The notes under the pieces: generated by a model
What the model was told of the DNA's origin: nothing
The model's database searches: none
Seen by the model: the letters and a program-made list of their open reading frames with translations, nothing else
Program-made: the position numbers and the translations under genes
Assembly (NCBI GenBank): GCA_947476925.1
Contig: CANJSF010000002.1
Location: 186,001 to 250,000, forward strand
Source of the DNA: Rhodospirillaceae bacterium
GTDB taxonomy: Bacteria; Pseudomonadota; Alphaproteobacteria; Rhodospirillales; Rhodospirillaceae
DNA: 64,000 nucleotides
Reading direction: 5' to 3'
In this document: positions 47,426 to 56,935 of the stretch, piece after piece
How positions within the stretch are numbered: position 1 is the stretch's first letter
How the letters are laid out: each line of letters starts with the position of its first letter

Positions 47426-48097
47426 ATGATTCGTTCCATTCTTGTGGCGGCCTGTGCAGCCTTAGCTTTGTCGGCCTGTGTCAGTCCCCGTTATGTCAGC
47501 TCTGATGTCACGCGTTTTCACACGCTGCCCGCCATGCCTTCGGGCCAGACCTTTGCCATTACGGCGCTCGATAAAGAGCAAGAGCAAAGCCTCGAGTACA
47601 AACAGTACGCAGATATGATCAACACCAAGCTCTCTGCGATGGGCCTCAAGCAATCGACCGGCGGGCCTAGCAAGGCTGATTTTGCCATTACCCTCAAATA
47701 CAGCGTCGATGGCCCCAGCCCCGATGTGCGCTCGCGCACCTCAAGTGTGTCGATTGGCTATGGCTTTGGTGGCCCACGGTGGGGCTGGGCGGGTACCTAC
47801 GATCCCATGTACGACAGCTATGCCAATACCCAGCAGGTCTATGTGCGCCGCGTGGAATTGAATATGTACAAGGGCTCCACTTACGGCACGGCGAGCCCTG
47901 AGCGTGTGTTCGAAGGCCGCGCGCTCAGCGAAGGCCTGAACGGGCAAATCGTGCCGGTGATGCCCTATATTCTTGATGCGCTGTTTACAGACTTTCCGGG
48001 TGCCTCGGGCTCAACGAAAACTGTGCGCGTTCAGGTTCCGCCAGGAGTTGATGCCGCAGCCACCGCTTCCTCGCCCAGTTCGCGATCAAGCTACTAA
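47426..48097 (+). CDS. DUF4136 family lipoprotein
   Basis: A 223-residue protein with a lipoprotein signal; the lipobox LSAC puts the acylated cysteine at C18. The body fits the DUF4136 layout, including ADFAITLKYSVDGP and a Gly/Tyr/Trp-rich middle (YGFGGPRWGWAGTYDPMYDS). The function is unknown. The ATG at 47426 has GAGGAG a few bases upstream. The stop is 3 bp from the convergent nfeD gene. The 135-bp gap after recR contains an imperfect GTTGTTG/CAACAAC hairpin but nothing clear. Confidence 0.85.
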   Translation: MIRSILVAACAALALSACVSPRYVSSDVTRFHTLPAMPSGQTFAITALDKEQEQSLEYKQYADMINTKLSAMGLKQSTGGPSKADFAITLKYSVDGPSPDVRSRTSSVSIGYGFGGPRWGWAGTYDPMYDSYANTQQVYVRRVELNMYKGSTYGTASPERVFEGRALSEGLNGQIVPVMPYILDALFTDFPGASGSTKTVRVQVPPGVDAAATASSPSSRSSY

Positions 48098-48100
48098 ATA

Positions 48101-48546
48101 TTAGGCACTTTCGACTTTCAGTCGTGCGCCTTCGGCACCCGTGACACGCACGCGTGCGCCACTCGGCATGTCTGGCCCACTGACGAGCCACGAACCATCG
48201 CCGACCATCAAACGGCCGTGTCCGTTCTCGATGGCGGTTTGAAGCGTATAGACTTGGCCAATGTACTGCGCGCCGCGTTGGTTCAGCGTGGGGTCAGGGC
48301 TATCGCCTGCCTTGGGTTTCCAAAAGCGCCGTCCAAGAACGGCCGAGATCACGCTCAACACCGCAAAATCGCAAAATCGATTTGCCAGGCAATATCGGGC
48401 AATAGCAGCACAATAAACCCGACCGCCAAGGCGGCTAGGCCAATCCATAAAAAGAAAACGCCCGGTGCCAACAGTTCGATCACAAACAAAACCAGGGCAA
48501 TGGTCCACCAACTCCAGTAATTAAAATGCTCAATAAAGTCGGTCAT
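48101..48546 (-). pseudogene. NfeD family membrane protein, frameshifted by an 8-bp tandem duplication
   Basis: The first half, from ATG 48546, reads as the NfeD membrane part (MTDFIEHFNYWSWWTIALVL, then helices) up to QIDFA. It then runs out of frame and stops at 48355. The second half continues in another frame (VLSVISAVLGRRFW) with the NfeD OB-fold domain (GQVYTLQTAIENGHGRLMVG) to the stop at 48101. The junction contains a tandem octamer, GCAAAATC twice, at 48363-48378. Removing one copy restores a continuous 145-residue protein. NfeD proteins partner SPFH proteins in membrane quality control, and the SPFH gene next door is intact. Confidence 0.85.
48363..48378. repeat. Tandem 8-bp duplication inside nfeD
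   Basis: Two exact adjacent copies of GCAAAATC at 48363-48370 and 48371-48378. The second copy shifts the nfeD frame; it may be a replication-slippage mutation or a sequencing or assembly error. Confidence 0.9.
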
Positions 48547-48560
48547 CGCTGCCGCCCCAC

Positions 48561-49520
48561 TTAACCGGCGTCGGGAATGCGCGCAGCTTTCGGCGGCGCA
48601 GCTTGACCCGCCTTACCAAACGCCTCGCGCGCCAACTCAGCGATGCCGCCAATGGCGCCAATCACACCACTCGCTTCAAGCGGCATCAGCACTAACTTTG
48701 CATTCGGCGCTGCCGCCACGTCTCGCAAAGCCTCCACATATTTCTGGGCGACGAAATAATTGATGGCTTGCACGTCGCCTTTGGCGATCGCTTCCGAAAC
48801 CATTGTCGTGGCCTTGGCCTCAGCTTCGGCCAGGCGTTCACGCGCCTCAGCTTGGCGGAACGCCGCCTCCCGCTCGCCTTCTGCCTCCAAAATTTGGCCT
48901 TGCTTTTGGCCCTCGGCACGCAAAATGGCGGCTTGCTTGGCGCCCTCTGCCTCCAAAATCTGTGCGCGTTTTTCGCGCTCGGCTTTCATTTGGCGGCCCA
49001 TGGCTTCCACCAAGTCCTTCGGCGGCGAGATGTCTTTGATCTCGATGCGCGTGATCTTAATGCCCCAGGGCGATGTCGCTTCATCGACGACCCGTAACAA
49101 GCGCGCATTGATGGAATCGCGCTGCGCCAACAACTCGTCCAAATCCATGCTGCCCATGACGGTGCGAATGTTGGTCATGGTCAGGTTCAAAATGGCGATG
49201 TTGATGTTACTGACTTCGTACGCGGCCTTCGCGGCATCAAGCACCTGAAAGAACAGCACGCCGTCGGCCGTGACGACCGCATTATCCTTGGTGATGGCCT
49301 GCTGCGAAGGGACGTCCAGCACCACTTCCATCATGTTCATTTTCCGCCCGACGGAATCGATGAACGGCGTGATGATGTGAAGCCCCGGCGGCAACGTCCC
49401 GATGTACTTGCCGAAGCGCTCGATCGTGTAATTCCAGCCCTGAGAGACAACAACAACGGCGCGGAAAACGACGATGACGCCAAGGACTGCAAGAACAAGT
49501 GCGAATATAGACCCAGTCAC
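48561..49520 (-). CDS. SPFH/band 7 family protein (stomatin- or QmcA-like)
   Basis: A 319-residue membrane-anchored SPFH protein. One N-terminal helix (residues 4-24) is followed by the SPFH domain (YTIERFGKYIGTLPPGLHII, then VPSQQAITKDN). A long Ala/Glu-rich coiled coil carries the repeated motif ILEAEGxKQ. The GTG at 49520 has AGGAG 7 bp upstream and gives the usual N-terminus; the ATG at 49565 would add 15 residues. Such proteins form membrane microdomains with NfeD partners; here the nfeD gene lies 14 bp downstream. Confidence 0.93.
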   Translation of the reverse strand: MTGSIFALVLAVLGVIVVFRAVVVVSQGWNYTIERFGKYIGTLPPGLHIITPFIDSVGRKMNMMEVVLDVPSQQAITKDNAVVTADGVLFFQVLDAAKAAYEVSNINIAILNLTMTNIRTVMGSMDLDELLAQRDSINARLLRVVDEATSPWGIKITRIEIKDISPPKDLVEAMGRQMKAEREKRAQILEAEGAKQAAILRAEGQKQGQILEAEGEREAAFRQAEARERLAEAEAKATTMVSEAIAKGDVQAINYFVAQKYVEALRDVAAAPNAKLVLMPLEASGVIGAIGGIAELAREAFGKAGQAAPPKAARIPDAG

Positions 49521-49605
49521 AGGTTTTCTCCTGACGGCGCGAACCGAGTTTGCGGGAGGGACCATTTAAAATGGAAAGTGTGGCGTAATCAAGATCGACG
49601 AGTTG

Positions 49606-50781
49606 TTACTGCAATAAATCGCGCCGAGGTTGTGGCGGCTCGGGCGTTAACAGGTCGGGAGGCTCGACGGCCTCGCCAGTCGCATCGAGCGGAATGTTTT
49701 CAATCCGTGTGCCGCGTTTCACAATTTTCTCTGTAGAGGTTTGAATATCTTTCACGTCGGACTGAGCTTGGCCGAAGTGGCGCGCCAACTCACCCACGCG
49801 CTTGTCCAACCGAACGACATCTTTGGTCAGCTCGCCGATCTCGCGCTGAATCAGGTGGGCCTGTTCGCGCATGCGGGCATCTTTCAAAATCGCACGCACC
49901 GTGTTCAACGTGGCCATCAACGTCGTAGGCGACACCACATACACGCGCCTTGCAAACCCCGCCTCGACCACGTCGGTGAAATTTTCATGCAGCTCGGCAA
50001 AGATGGACTCTGCCGGCACGAACATAATGGCCGAGTCTGACGTCTCGCCGGGAATGATGTATTTGTCGGCAATGTCTTTGATATGCTTCAAAACGTCCGA
50101 GCGGAACGAGGCCTGAGCTAAAACAAGCTCGCGCTCATCTTTAGCGCCGATCATGCGAACAAAAGCCTCGTGCGGATATTTTGAATCCACCGCAATCAAC
50201 CCCGGTGGGTTAGGTAGCTTGATCACGCAGTCGGCCCGTTTGCCGTTTGTCAGCGTGAATTGAAACTCATAGGCCCCCGGCGGCAGCATGTTGCGCACAA
50301 GATCTTCCATTTGGACCTGGCCAATGGCGCCGCGCGCTTGTTTGTTTGATAGCAAGTCTTGCAGGCTGACAACATCTTGTGAAAGCTCGGCGATATTTTT
50401 TTGTGCCGAATCAATCACCGCTAATCGTTCCTGCAGTTGACCCAGCGTCTCGGTGGTTTTCTCGCCCGCTTTTTGCAAATTCTCGCCGACGCGGCGTGTG
50501 ACGTCGGTAAGACGTTCATCGAGCATCTTGGTCACACTACGTTCTTGCGCTTGCAGGCGTTCGGCCATGCTGGCTTGGGCAGCCACTTGGCCCTCGGCCA
50601 TTTGTGCCAGCCTGCCCGTAATTGCAGACTGCGTTTCCGATAGCCGGTTCATGGCCTCCGACAGGATCCCTAGCCGGTCGTTATCTTGGCGCGAGGCGCT
50701 AAAGGCGCGATAAGCCGCCAGAAACGCTACCACAGCTAGCGCTATCGCCACCGCCGTCAGGGCCATGGTTGTTGTTAACAC
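49606..50781 (-). CDS. rmuC: DNA recombination protein RmuC
   Basis: A 391-residue RmuC. One N-terminal membrane helix (about residues 4-22) is followed by a coiled coil (about 30-150). The nuclease-like RmuC domain contains LPPGAYEFQFTL, the signature VDSKYPHEAF, and VPAESIFAELHENF. RmuC limits inversions at short inverted repeats, and its exact activity is not established. The start is GTG 50781 (GGAG upstream) or ATG 50766. Divergent from the DUF4139 gene. Confidence 0.93.
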   Translation of the reverse strand: MLTTTMALTAVAIALAVVAFLAAYRAFSASRQDNDRLGILSEAMNRLSETQSAITGRLAQMAEGQVAAQASMAERLQAQERSVTKMLDERLTDVTRRVGENLQKAGEKTTETLGQLQERLAVIDSAQKNIAELSQDVVSLQDLLSNKQARGAIGQVQMEDLVRNMLPPGAYEFQFTLTNGKRADCVIKLPNPPGLIAVDSKYPHEAFVRMIGAKDERELVLAQASFRSDVLKHIKDIADKYIIPGETSDSAIMFVPAESIFAELHENFTDVVEAGFARRVYVVSPTTLMATLNTVRAILKDARMREQAHLIQREIGELTKDVVRLDKRVGELARHFGQAQSDVKDIQTSTEKIVKRGTRIENIPLDATGEAVEPPDLLTPEPPQPRRDLLQ

Positions 50782-50878
50782 TGCTTTGCGCTCCGCTTGC
50801 TGGCTGCCATGATCGGGACAATATTCTAAACGAGTCTGCGGTTAAACCCGTTTCAACCACCAATCTAGAGAAGTACCC

Positions 50879-52294
50879 ATGCGTCTGATCGCTCTTGCTG
50901 TTGTGTTCCTGCCGCTCACAATTCAGGCGCAAGAGGTGCCGGTTAGCTCGGCGGCACGCAAGGCGCTGGAATTGACTATCTACGAAAATGATCTCGCTTT
51001 GGTGAAGGACCAGCGGGACCTAAAACTTCCCAGCGGTCAAAGTACCCTGGCGTTCTCGGGCGTCAGTGCACAAATGCAGCCCGAAACCGTGCTGTTTCGC
51101 TTGCTCGGCCCCGAGCCATTCCAAATTATCGAACAGTCATTTGATTTTAATGTCCTTAGCCCGCAAGCTTTATTGCAGCGTTCGGTCGGTAGCGAAGTGA
51201 CCGTGCTTACGCCCAACGCCGCGACCGGCAAGGAAACAGTCGAACGCGCCAAGGTGCTCTCGGTCGATCAGGGTCTGGTTCTCGATATCGGCGGAAAAAT
51301 TCATACCCAAGTTCCAGGGCGCATTGTGTTTGATCGTCTGCCCGAAGGCCTGCGGACTACGCCAACATTGCTGATGACGGTGAAGGGCGTGGCCAGCAAA
51401 GATCTGCGCGGCGAGTTGAGCTACCTCACTACCGGCCTCTCTTGGCGCACTAATTATGTTGTGGACTTCGATGCCGATGCCAAACGGTTGGATCTGACCG
51501 CCTGGGCCACCATCACGAATGCAACCGGAGTTGATTTCAAAGACACGAAAGTGAAGTTGATCTCAGGTGACGTGAACCGCAGCGCTCTGCCACCGCCGCC
51601 GTCGCCGATGGTGCGCCGTGGCGGGCCCGAAGTTGCCATGGCCATGGCCGCGCCGGCCGATGGCATCGCTCAGCAAAGTGTCGGGGGCTATCACCTCTAC
51701 AACATTGAAAAACCCTTGAGCATTGAGAACAACCGCACCAAGCAAATCTCGTTGCTGGGCGGCAAGGGCATCGTCGCCAAGCAAGAGCATATTGTGCGGG
51801 GTGAGGCGTATTATTATCAGCAACAAATGTCCGAACGCCCGCCGGTGACCCAAGCCGAAACGGTCATCACGCTGAAAAACGCCAAAACCTCAGGCCTGGG
51901 CCTGCCGCTGCCGGCGGGCACGGTACGCGTTTATGGGCAAGACGAGACAGGTGCGCCGCAGTTTATGGGTGAATCGGCGCTGAATCATACGGCCGAGGGC
52001 GGTGATATCCGAATCGTTGTGGAGCGTGACTTTGACGTCACGTCGGAGCGCGAGCAGAAAAACTTCGTGCGAGGCGGCGAGCGCATTGTCCTCACGACGT
52101 GGCGGGTCACACTCAAAAACGCCAAATCTAAACCCGTTTCGGTGCGTGTGATCGAGCCACTTTACGGCGCATGGGAGATCACGCGCGAAACCCAGCCCCA
52201 CGACAAGGCTAATGCGCAAATGGCCGAATGGACGTTGAACGTGCCGGCGAAGGGCCAAACAACCCTGGAATACACCGCCAAAATCCAAAATTAG
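50879..52294 (+). CDS. DUF4139 domain-containing exported protein
   Basis: A 471-residue protein with a signal peptide (MRLIALAVVFLPLTIQAQ). The sequence is beta-rich and ends in a DUF4139 domain (YLTTGLSWRTNYVVDF, WATITNATGVDFKDTKVKL, WTLNVPAKGQTTLEYT). A low-complexity Pro/Met segment (PPPPSPMVRRGG) and a Tyr/Gln stretch lie near residues 240-325. Function is not known. It stands alone, about 100 bp from divergent rmuC and 64 bp before def. Confidence 0.88.
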   Translation: MRLIALAVVFLPLTIQAQEVPVSSAARKALELTIYENDLALVKDQRDLKLPSGQSTLAFSGVSAQMQPETVLFRLLGPEPFQIIEQSFDFNVLSPQALLQRSVGSEVTVLTPNAATGKETVERAKVLSVDQGLVLDIGGKIHTQVPGRIVFDRLPEGLRTTPTLLMTVKGVASKDLRGELSYLTTGLSWRTNYVVDFDADAKRLDLTAWATITNATGVDFKDTKVKLISGDVNRSALPPPPSPMVRRGGPEVAMAMAAPADGIAQQSVGGYHLYNIEKPLSIENNRTKQISLLGGKGIVAKQEHIVRGEAYYYQQQMSERPPVTQAETVITLKNAKTSGLGLPLPAGTVRVYGQDETGAPQFMGESALNHTAEGGDIRIVVERDFDVTSEREQKNFVRGGERIVLTTWRVTLKNAKSKPVSVRVIEPLYGAWEITRETQPHDKANAQMAEWTLNVPAKGQTTLEYTAKIQN

Positions 52295-52358
52295 GCCCGG
52301 TTGACCAGGCGGCAGAAGCGCCTTATCTCACGGCTCTGCATTGAGAGACTGCAAAGCC

Positions 52359-52895
52359 ATGGCCAAACTCAACATTATCATCGCCCCCGATATGCGCCTG
52401 AAGCGCAAGTGCTTGCCCGTGGACACGGTTGATGCAGCGACGGCAAAGCTGATGAGCGACATGCTCGAAACCATGTACGACGCGCCGGGCATAGGCCTGG
52501 CTGCCCCGCAGGTGGGCGTCGCAAAGCGGATCATTGTCGTCGACCCAGCGATGGAAAAAGCGCCGCTCGCGCCGATTAAAATGGCAAATCCGGAGATTAT
52601 CTGGACGTCGGACGAGAAAAAAACCCACGAAGAGGGTTGCCTCTCGCTGCCGCAAGAATATGACATCGTCGAACGCCCCGATAAAATTCGCGTGCGCTAC
52701 GTTGACGAGAAGAACAAAACACAAGAAATCGAAGCCGATGGGTTGTTGTCCGTCGTTATTCAGCACGAGATCGATCACCTCGAAGGCACGCTGTTTGTTG
52801 ATCACATCTCAAGCCTTAAGCGCGGCATGATTTTGCGGCGCCTCACAAAGCAAAAGAAGCAAGGCCGCACCTACTACGACACCGAGCCGGCTTAG
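52359..52895 (+). CDS. def: Peptide deformylase
   Basis: A 178-residue peptide deformylase that removes the formyl group from nascent proteins. Motif 1 is GIGLAAPQVG (44-53), motif 2 is EGCLSLP with metal ligand C94, and motif 3 is QHEIDHLEG with H136, E137 and H140. The ATG at 52359 is preferred to a TTG at 52341. It is followed 4 bp later by fmt, the usual pair. Confidence 0.96.
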   Translation: MAKLNIIIAPDMRLKRKCLPVDTVDAATAKLMSDMLETMYDAPGIGLAAPQVGVAKRIIVVDPAMEKAPLAPIKMANPEIIWTSDEKKTHEEGCLSLPQEYDIVERPDKIRVRYVDEKNKTQEIEADGLLSVVIQHEIDHLEGTLFVDHISSLKRGMILRRLTKQKKQGRTYYDTEPA

Positions 52896-52899
52896 CGCC

Positions 52900-53814
52900 A
52901 TGTCGCCCCCCATGCGTATGATCTTCATGGGCACGCCCGATTTTGCCGCAGCCGCATTGGCGCGCCTAGCCGATGTCCACAATGTCATCTGCGTTTACAC
53001 TCAGCCGCCGCGTCCAGCCGGGCGCGGCCAAGCCAACCGCCCAAGCGCCGTACAGCAATGGGCCGAAAAACGCGGGATTCTCGTTCGCTCGCCGAAGTCA
53101 TTGAAGGCCCCCGACGCGCAAAAAGAATTCGCTGATCTGAAGGCCGACGTGGCGGTTGTGGCCGCCTATGGATTGATTCTCCCCCAAGCTATTTTGGACG
53201 CGCCGAAACTAGGCTGCATCAATATCCACGCCTCATTATTGCCGCGTTGGCGCGGTGCCGCCCCCATTCAACGCGCAATCATGGCCGGCGACGCCACGAC
53301 CGGCGTGACCATCATGCAAATGGATGCCGGACTCGATACCGGTGCAATGTTGGCCTCCCGTGCCGTGCCTATCACAGATCACACAACGGCAGGCGAGTTG
53401 CACGATACGCTTGCTGCGCTCGGTGGCGAGTTGATCCTGGACGTCTTGGCCAGCGGCACTCTCAAGCCCACGGCTCAACCTTCTGATGACGTCACTTACG
53501 CCGCTAAAATCGACAAGGCCGAAGCCAAGGTCAATTTTTCATGCGACGCAAAGACCGTTGTTCGCCAAATTCATGGGCTATCGCCATTCCCCGGCGCTTG
53601 GATCGAACTTGCGGGCGAACGCATCAAACTGCTTCGGGCCGAGGTTGCTAGCGGGCGGGGACAGCCTGGTGAAATTATAACGCCCGATTTTGTGATCGCG
53701 TGTGCCGAGGGGGCCATTCAGCCCTCGTTGGTGCAGCGTGCCGGGCGTTCAGCCATGTCGGTCGGCGACTTCTTGCGCGGCTTCACGTTGCCACAACACA
53801 CCCGCCTCGCGTAG
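52900..53814 (+). CDS. fmt: Methionyl-tRNA formyltransferase
   Basis: A 304-residue formyltransferase. The N-terminus MRMIFMGTPDFAAAALARL is typical. The formyl-transfer site is INIHASLLPRWRGAAPIQRA, with D in MQMDAGLDTGAML. The C-terminal domain (KIDKAEAKVNF) follows. It formylates initiator tRNA and so acts with def. The start is ATG 52900; ATG 52912 is an alternative. Confidence 0.96.
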   Translation: MSPPMRMIFMGTPDFAAAALARLADVHNVICVYTQPPRPAGRGQANRPSAVQQWAEKRGILVRSPKSLKAPDAQKEFADLKADVAVVAAYGLILPQAILDAPKLGCINIHASLLPRWRGAAPIQRAIMAGDATTGVTIMQMDAGLDTGAMLASRAVPITDHTTAGELHDTLAALGGELILDVLASGTLKPTAQPSDDVTYAAKIDKAEAKVNFSCDAKTVVRQIHGLSPFPGAWIELAGERIKLLRAEVASGRGQPGEIITPDFVIACAEGAIQPSLVQRAGRSAMSVGDFLRGFTLPQHTRLA

Positions 53815-53854
53815 ATTTCAGGTTCGTTTATTCAACGTCAATTTGGCTTATCTT

Positions 53855-54448
53855 ATGTTCGGCCGCCGCAAGATCATCACAAAAGGCGACAGAGTCTATC
53901 TGTTCGAGCCTGCGCGCGACTGCGCCGATGATTTTTTGGCCATGACAACAGCCAGTGAAAAATTTCACCGGCCTTGGGTCTTTCCGGCGCTCGATCAGCG
54001 CCGCTATCGTGCCTATCTCGACCGATTGGCTGAGGGTCGAACGTACGGATTCTTTATTGGCCGGCTGGAAGATGATGCATTTTTAGGTGTGATTAATATC
54101 AATGACCTCATCTTTGGCGGCATGAGGTCAGGCACACTTGGCTATTACATCGGCAACAATTTCTCACGCTCAGGCTACATGAGCGAAGCATTATCCATGG
54201 TGCTCGACCGCGCATTTACCGAGCTGAAACTCCATCGTATCGAGGCCAATGTGCAGCCGGGCAACGAAGCGTCATTGGCACTGATTCAGCGCCTGGGCTT
54301 TCGCAAAGAAGGCTTTTCGCCGGCATTCCTTCAAATCGACGGTGTCTGGCGCGACCACGAACGCTGGGCGATTTTGGATCAGGAGTGGCTGGGAGCAAAT
54401 GGCTTGTCGTCACGTCAGATGCGACAAAAGTACGGCGTTGTTGCCTAA
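53855..54448 (+). CDS. GNAT N-acetyltransferase, RimJ/RimL type
   Basis: A 197-residue acetyltransferase. The fold is that of RimJ: GVININDLIFGGMRSGTLGYY, the acetyl-CoA region around NNFSRSGYMSEAL, and LHRIEANVQPGNEASLALIQ with RLGFRKEG. RimJ acetylates ribosomal protein S5, and homologues have various substrates. The ATG at 53855 is 40 bp after fmt; earlier in-frame starts lie within fmt. The stop overlaps truA as TAATG. Confidence 0.9.
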   Translation: MFGRRKIITKGDRVYLFEPARDCADDFLAMTTASEKFHRPWVFPALDQRRYRAYLDRLAEGRTYGFFIGRLEDDAFLGVININDLIFGGMRSGTLGYYIGNNFSRSGYMSEALSMVLDRAFTELKLHRIEANVQPGNEASLALIQRLGFRKEGFSPAFLQIDGVWRDHERWAILDQEWLGANGLSSRQMRQKYGVVA

Positions 54449-55200
54449 TGCCGCGGTTCAAGCTGACCATCGAATACGACGGCACCGGTTATGCGGGCTG
54501 GCAACGCCAAGATAACGGCCCCTCGATTCAAGCTGCTGTCGAAGCTGCTCTGAAGGCGTACTGCCAAACCGATATCATTGTGTATGTGGCGGGCCGCACC
54601 GATGCGGGCGTGCATGCCTTAGGACAGGTTGCTCACGCCGATATTCCGCGCAACGATCCACCCGAAGTGGTGGCCAATGCGCTGAATGCCTTACTGAGGC
54701 CACACCCTATTGCCGTCATTTCTGCCGCACGCGCCCCAGATGATTTTCATGCACGTTTCTCGGCCATAGAGCGCGCTTACGAATACCGAATTGCCAATCG
54801 CCGCGCGCCACTCGCTCTCGAGCTTGATCGCGCCTGGTGGATCTCCCATGAACTTGACGCAGACGCGATGCACGACGCAGCACAAGTTCTGGTGGGCCGT
54901 CACGATTTTACCAGCTTTCGCGCGGTTGCCTGTCAGGCTGACTCGCCCGTGCGCTCAATCGATGAGCTGACCGTCACCCGCCAAGGTCAGGATATTGTCA
55001 TTCGCACCCGTGCGCGGTCTTTCTTGCACCATCAGGTGCGCAATATTGTCGGCACTTTGAAGGCGGTCGGAGATGGCAAGTGGACCCGCGCCGATGTCGC
55101 CGCGGCGCTTGCAGCGCGCGACCGATCTAAGGCGGGCCAAACGGCACCGGCCTGCGGTTTGTACTTGATTTCAGTGAAATACCCGAGCGCCCAAATTTAG
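54448..55200 (+). CDS. truA: tRNA pseudouridine(38-40) synthase
   Basis: A 250-residue TruA. It makes pseudouridine at positions 38-40 of the tRNA anticodon arm. The N-terminus is FKLTIEYDGTGYAGWQRQ. The catalytic aspartate is D52 in AGRTDAGVHALGQV. FLHHQVRNIVGTL is conserved near the C-terminus. It is translationally coupled to the acetyltransferase gene and converges with a membrane protein gene with a 4-bp overlap. Confidence 0.96.
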   Translation: MPRFKLTIEYDGTGYAGWQRQDNGPSIQAAVEAALKAYCQTDIIVYVAGRTDAGVHALGQVAHADIPRNDPPEVVANALNALLRPHPIAVISAARAPDDFHARFSAIERAYEYRIANRRAPLALELDRAWWISHELDADAMHDAAQVLVGRHDFTSFRAVACQADSPVRSIDELTVTRQGQDIVIRTRARSFLHHQVRNIVGTLKAVGDGKWTRADVAAALAARDRSKAGQTAPACGLYLISVKYPSAQI

Positions 55201-55766
55201 CGCGGGATTTTGTCGATCAAATCATTGCTGATCAGACTAAGGACGATATCCATCGCGACAATGCCAAAGGCGAGCGAGGTCGCGATCTCAAGCGCCGTGC
55301 GGGCTAAGTACGTTCCATAAAACAAAAGCATACCCAGAAGCACAAAGTTAAAAAACTCTGCACCTTCGCTGCCGAGAATTCGCGCATCAACGAGTAGTGT
55401 GAGGGGCCAAATAATCAGGCCCATCATTAACTGCAGCCAATTATAAGGCACCATATAAGTAAAATAGGCTCGGTCCTTGCCCAAGGCGCGCGCGACATAC
55501 AGCATGACAAACGGAAACAGAGTCCACGATACAATATACGCCAGCACCTCGACGATAATGGTAACGGTCAAGTCGGGCGTAGGCGTTGCTGCGCGGTACA
55601 ATGCTGCCACGTGAATGGCTTGAAAGGGGGCGAGAACCAACGCTGGGAAAAACGAGCGGACGAAGCCGCTGTATGTTTTTTCAAAATACGAAAGCCCGCC
55701 AGGTTCAAGCGTGAGCAACAGGCGCAAACCCTGTAGAACTTGGGCAAATCGCGTGGCGTCAATCAT
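55197..55766 (-). CDS. Integral membrane protein of unknown function (Yip1-like layout)
   Basis: A 189-residue protein with about five hydrophobic segments. Its layout ([20 protein letters not shown] and the C-terminal helices) resembles small Yip1-type membrane proteins, but no family motif is certain. Its ATG at 55766 overlaps the dapE stop by 4 bp, so it is probably co-transcribed with dapD-dapE. Confidence 0.75.
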   Translation of the reverse strand: MIDATRFAQVLQGLRLLLTLEPGGLSYFEKTYSGFVRSFFPALVLAPFQAIHVAALYRAATPTPDLTVTIIVEVLAYIVSWTLFPFVMLYVARALGKDRAYFTYMVPYNWLQLMMGLIIWPLTLLVDARILGSEGAEFFNFVLLGMLLFYGTYLARTALEIATSLAFGIVAMDIVLSLISNDLIDKIPR

Positions 55767-56935
55767 GAGGTTGCAAAATAACGTTCAAGCATACGGCGAT
55801 AAATTGCCGCCAAGGAATCGATGTCGGCAATGGCGCAGCGCTCGTCCGCCTTGTGCATCGTTAAGCCCACCATGCCGATCTCAACGACCGGGCACATGTT
55901 TTTGATGAACCGCGCGTCTGACGTGCCGCCGGTGGTTGATAGTTCGGGGGTGCGGCCTGTCACATCTTTGACGGCGTTTGAGACCAACTCACTCAACGCG
56001 CCCGGTGGCGTCAAAAATGATTCGCCCGAGATGCGCACGTCCAGGTCGTAGTGCCCGCCATCGGCGGCGGCATCGAGAGTCTCTTTCAGCCACGTCTTCA
56101 GCTTTGCGCCGGTGTGGTGATCGTTGAAGCGGATGTTGAACGCCGCGCGCGCCGCACCTGGAATGACGTTGGAAGCTGCATTGCCCACGTCAATGGTCGT
56201 GATCGCCAAGGTTGAGGCCTGAAAATGTGCCGATCCATTGTCCAACGGCTTGGCGATCAGCGCCCCCAGCATTGTCATCAATCGCGGAATGGGGTTGTCG
56301 GCTAAATGCGGATAAGCCGAGTGCCCTTGCGTGCCATAGACCACAAGCTTGGCCGTCAAGCTGCCGCGACGGCCGATCTTGGCCATGTCGCCCAACTTCG
56401 TTTGGCTGGTGGGCTCGCCCACCACACACACATCGATTTTCTCGCCGCGCGCTTTCAGCCAATTCAGCACTTTGGTTGTGCCGTTAATGGCATCGCCTTC
56501 CTCATCGCCGGTGATGAGAAAACTAATCGAGCCCTTGAACGCCGGTACATCTGTTGTGAACCGCGCAGCGGCGGCAACGAATGCTGCAATGGCGCTTTTC
56601 ATGTCAGATGCGCCGCGCCCGTAGATGTAGCCATCAATGACATCGGCGTTGAAGGGTTCGGTTGTCCAGCCCGATCCAACAGGCACGACATCGGTATGCC
56701 CGGCAAAACAAAAATGCGGTGCAGCTTTGCCTAAGCGAGCATAGAGGTTATCAATGGCTGGCGCGCCGTCATCGTTGAACACGAGGCGATGACATTCAAA
56801 TCCCAGCGTCGTTAAGGCGGCTTGCAGCACATCCAGCGCACCTTCGTCGCGCGGCGTGATGCTGGGCTTGCGAATCAGCGCCCGTGCCAGCTCCAGCGGT
56901 TGGCTTAAGCTCGATGGGCTGGGGGAGATGTTCAA
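55763..56935 (-). CDS. dapE: Succinyl-diaminopimelate desuccinylase
   Basis: A 390-residue zinc amidohydrolase of the lysine/diaminopimelate pathway; it converts N-succinyl-LL-diaminopimelate to LL-diaminopimelate. Metal ligands and catalytic residues lie in [22 protein letters not shown] and [12 protein letters not shown]. The dimer domain begins [21 protein letters not shown] is a DapE signature. It overlaps dapD by 4 bp. Confidence 0.96.
   Translation of the reverse strand: MNISPSPSSLSQPLELARALIRKPSITPRDEGALDVLQAALTTLGFECHRLVFNDDGAPAIDNLYARLGKAAPHFCFAGHTDVVPVGSGWTTEPFNADVIDGYIYGRGASDMKSAIAAFVAAAARFTTDVPAFKGSISFLITGDEEGDAINGTTKVLNWLKARGEKIDVCVVGEPTSQTKLGDMAKIGRRGSLTAKLVVYGTQGHSAYPHLADNPIPRLMTMLGALIAKPLDNGSAHFQASTLAITTIDVGNAASNVIPGAARAAFNIRFNDHHTGAKLKTWLKETLDAAADGGHYDLDVRISGESFLTPPGALSELVSNAVKDVTGRTPELSTTGGTSDARFIKNMCPVVEIGMVGLTMHKADERCAIADIDSLAAIYRRMLERYFATS

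Noticed and set aside
48363-48378. Programmed frameshifting as the explanation for the nfeD break
   Set aside because: The exact octamer duplication explains the shift without any signal, and no slippery site or stimulator is present.
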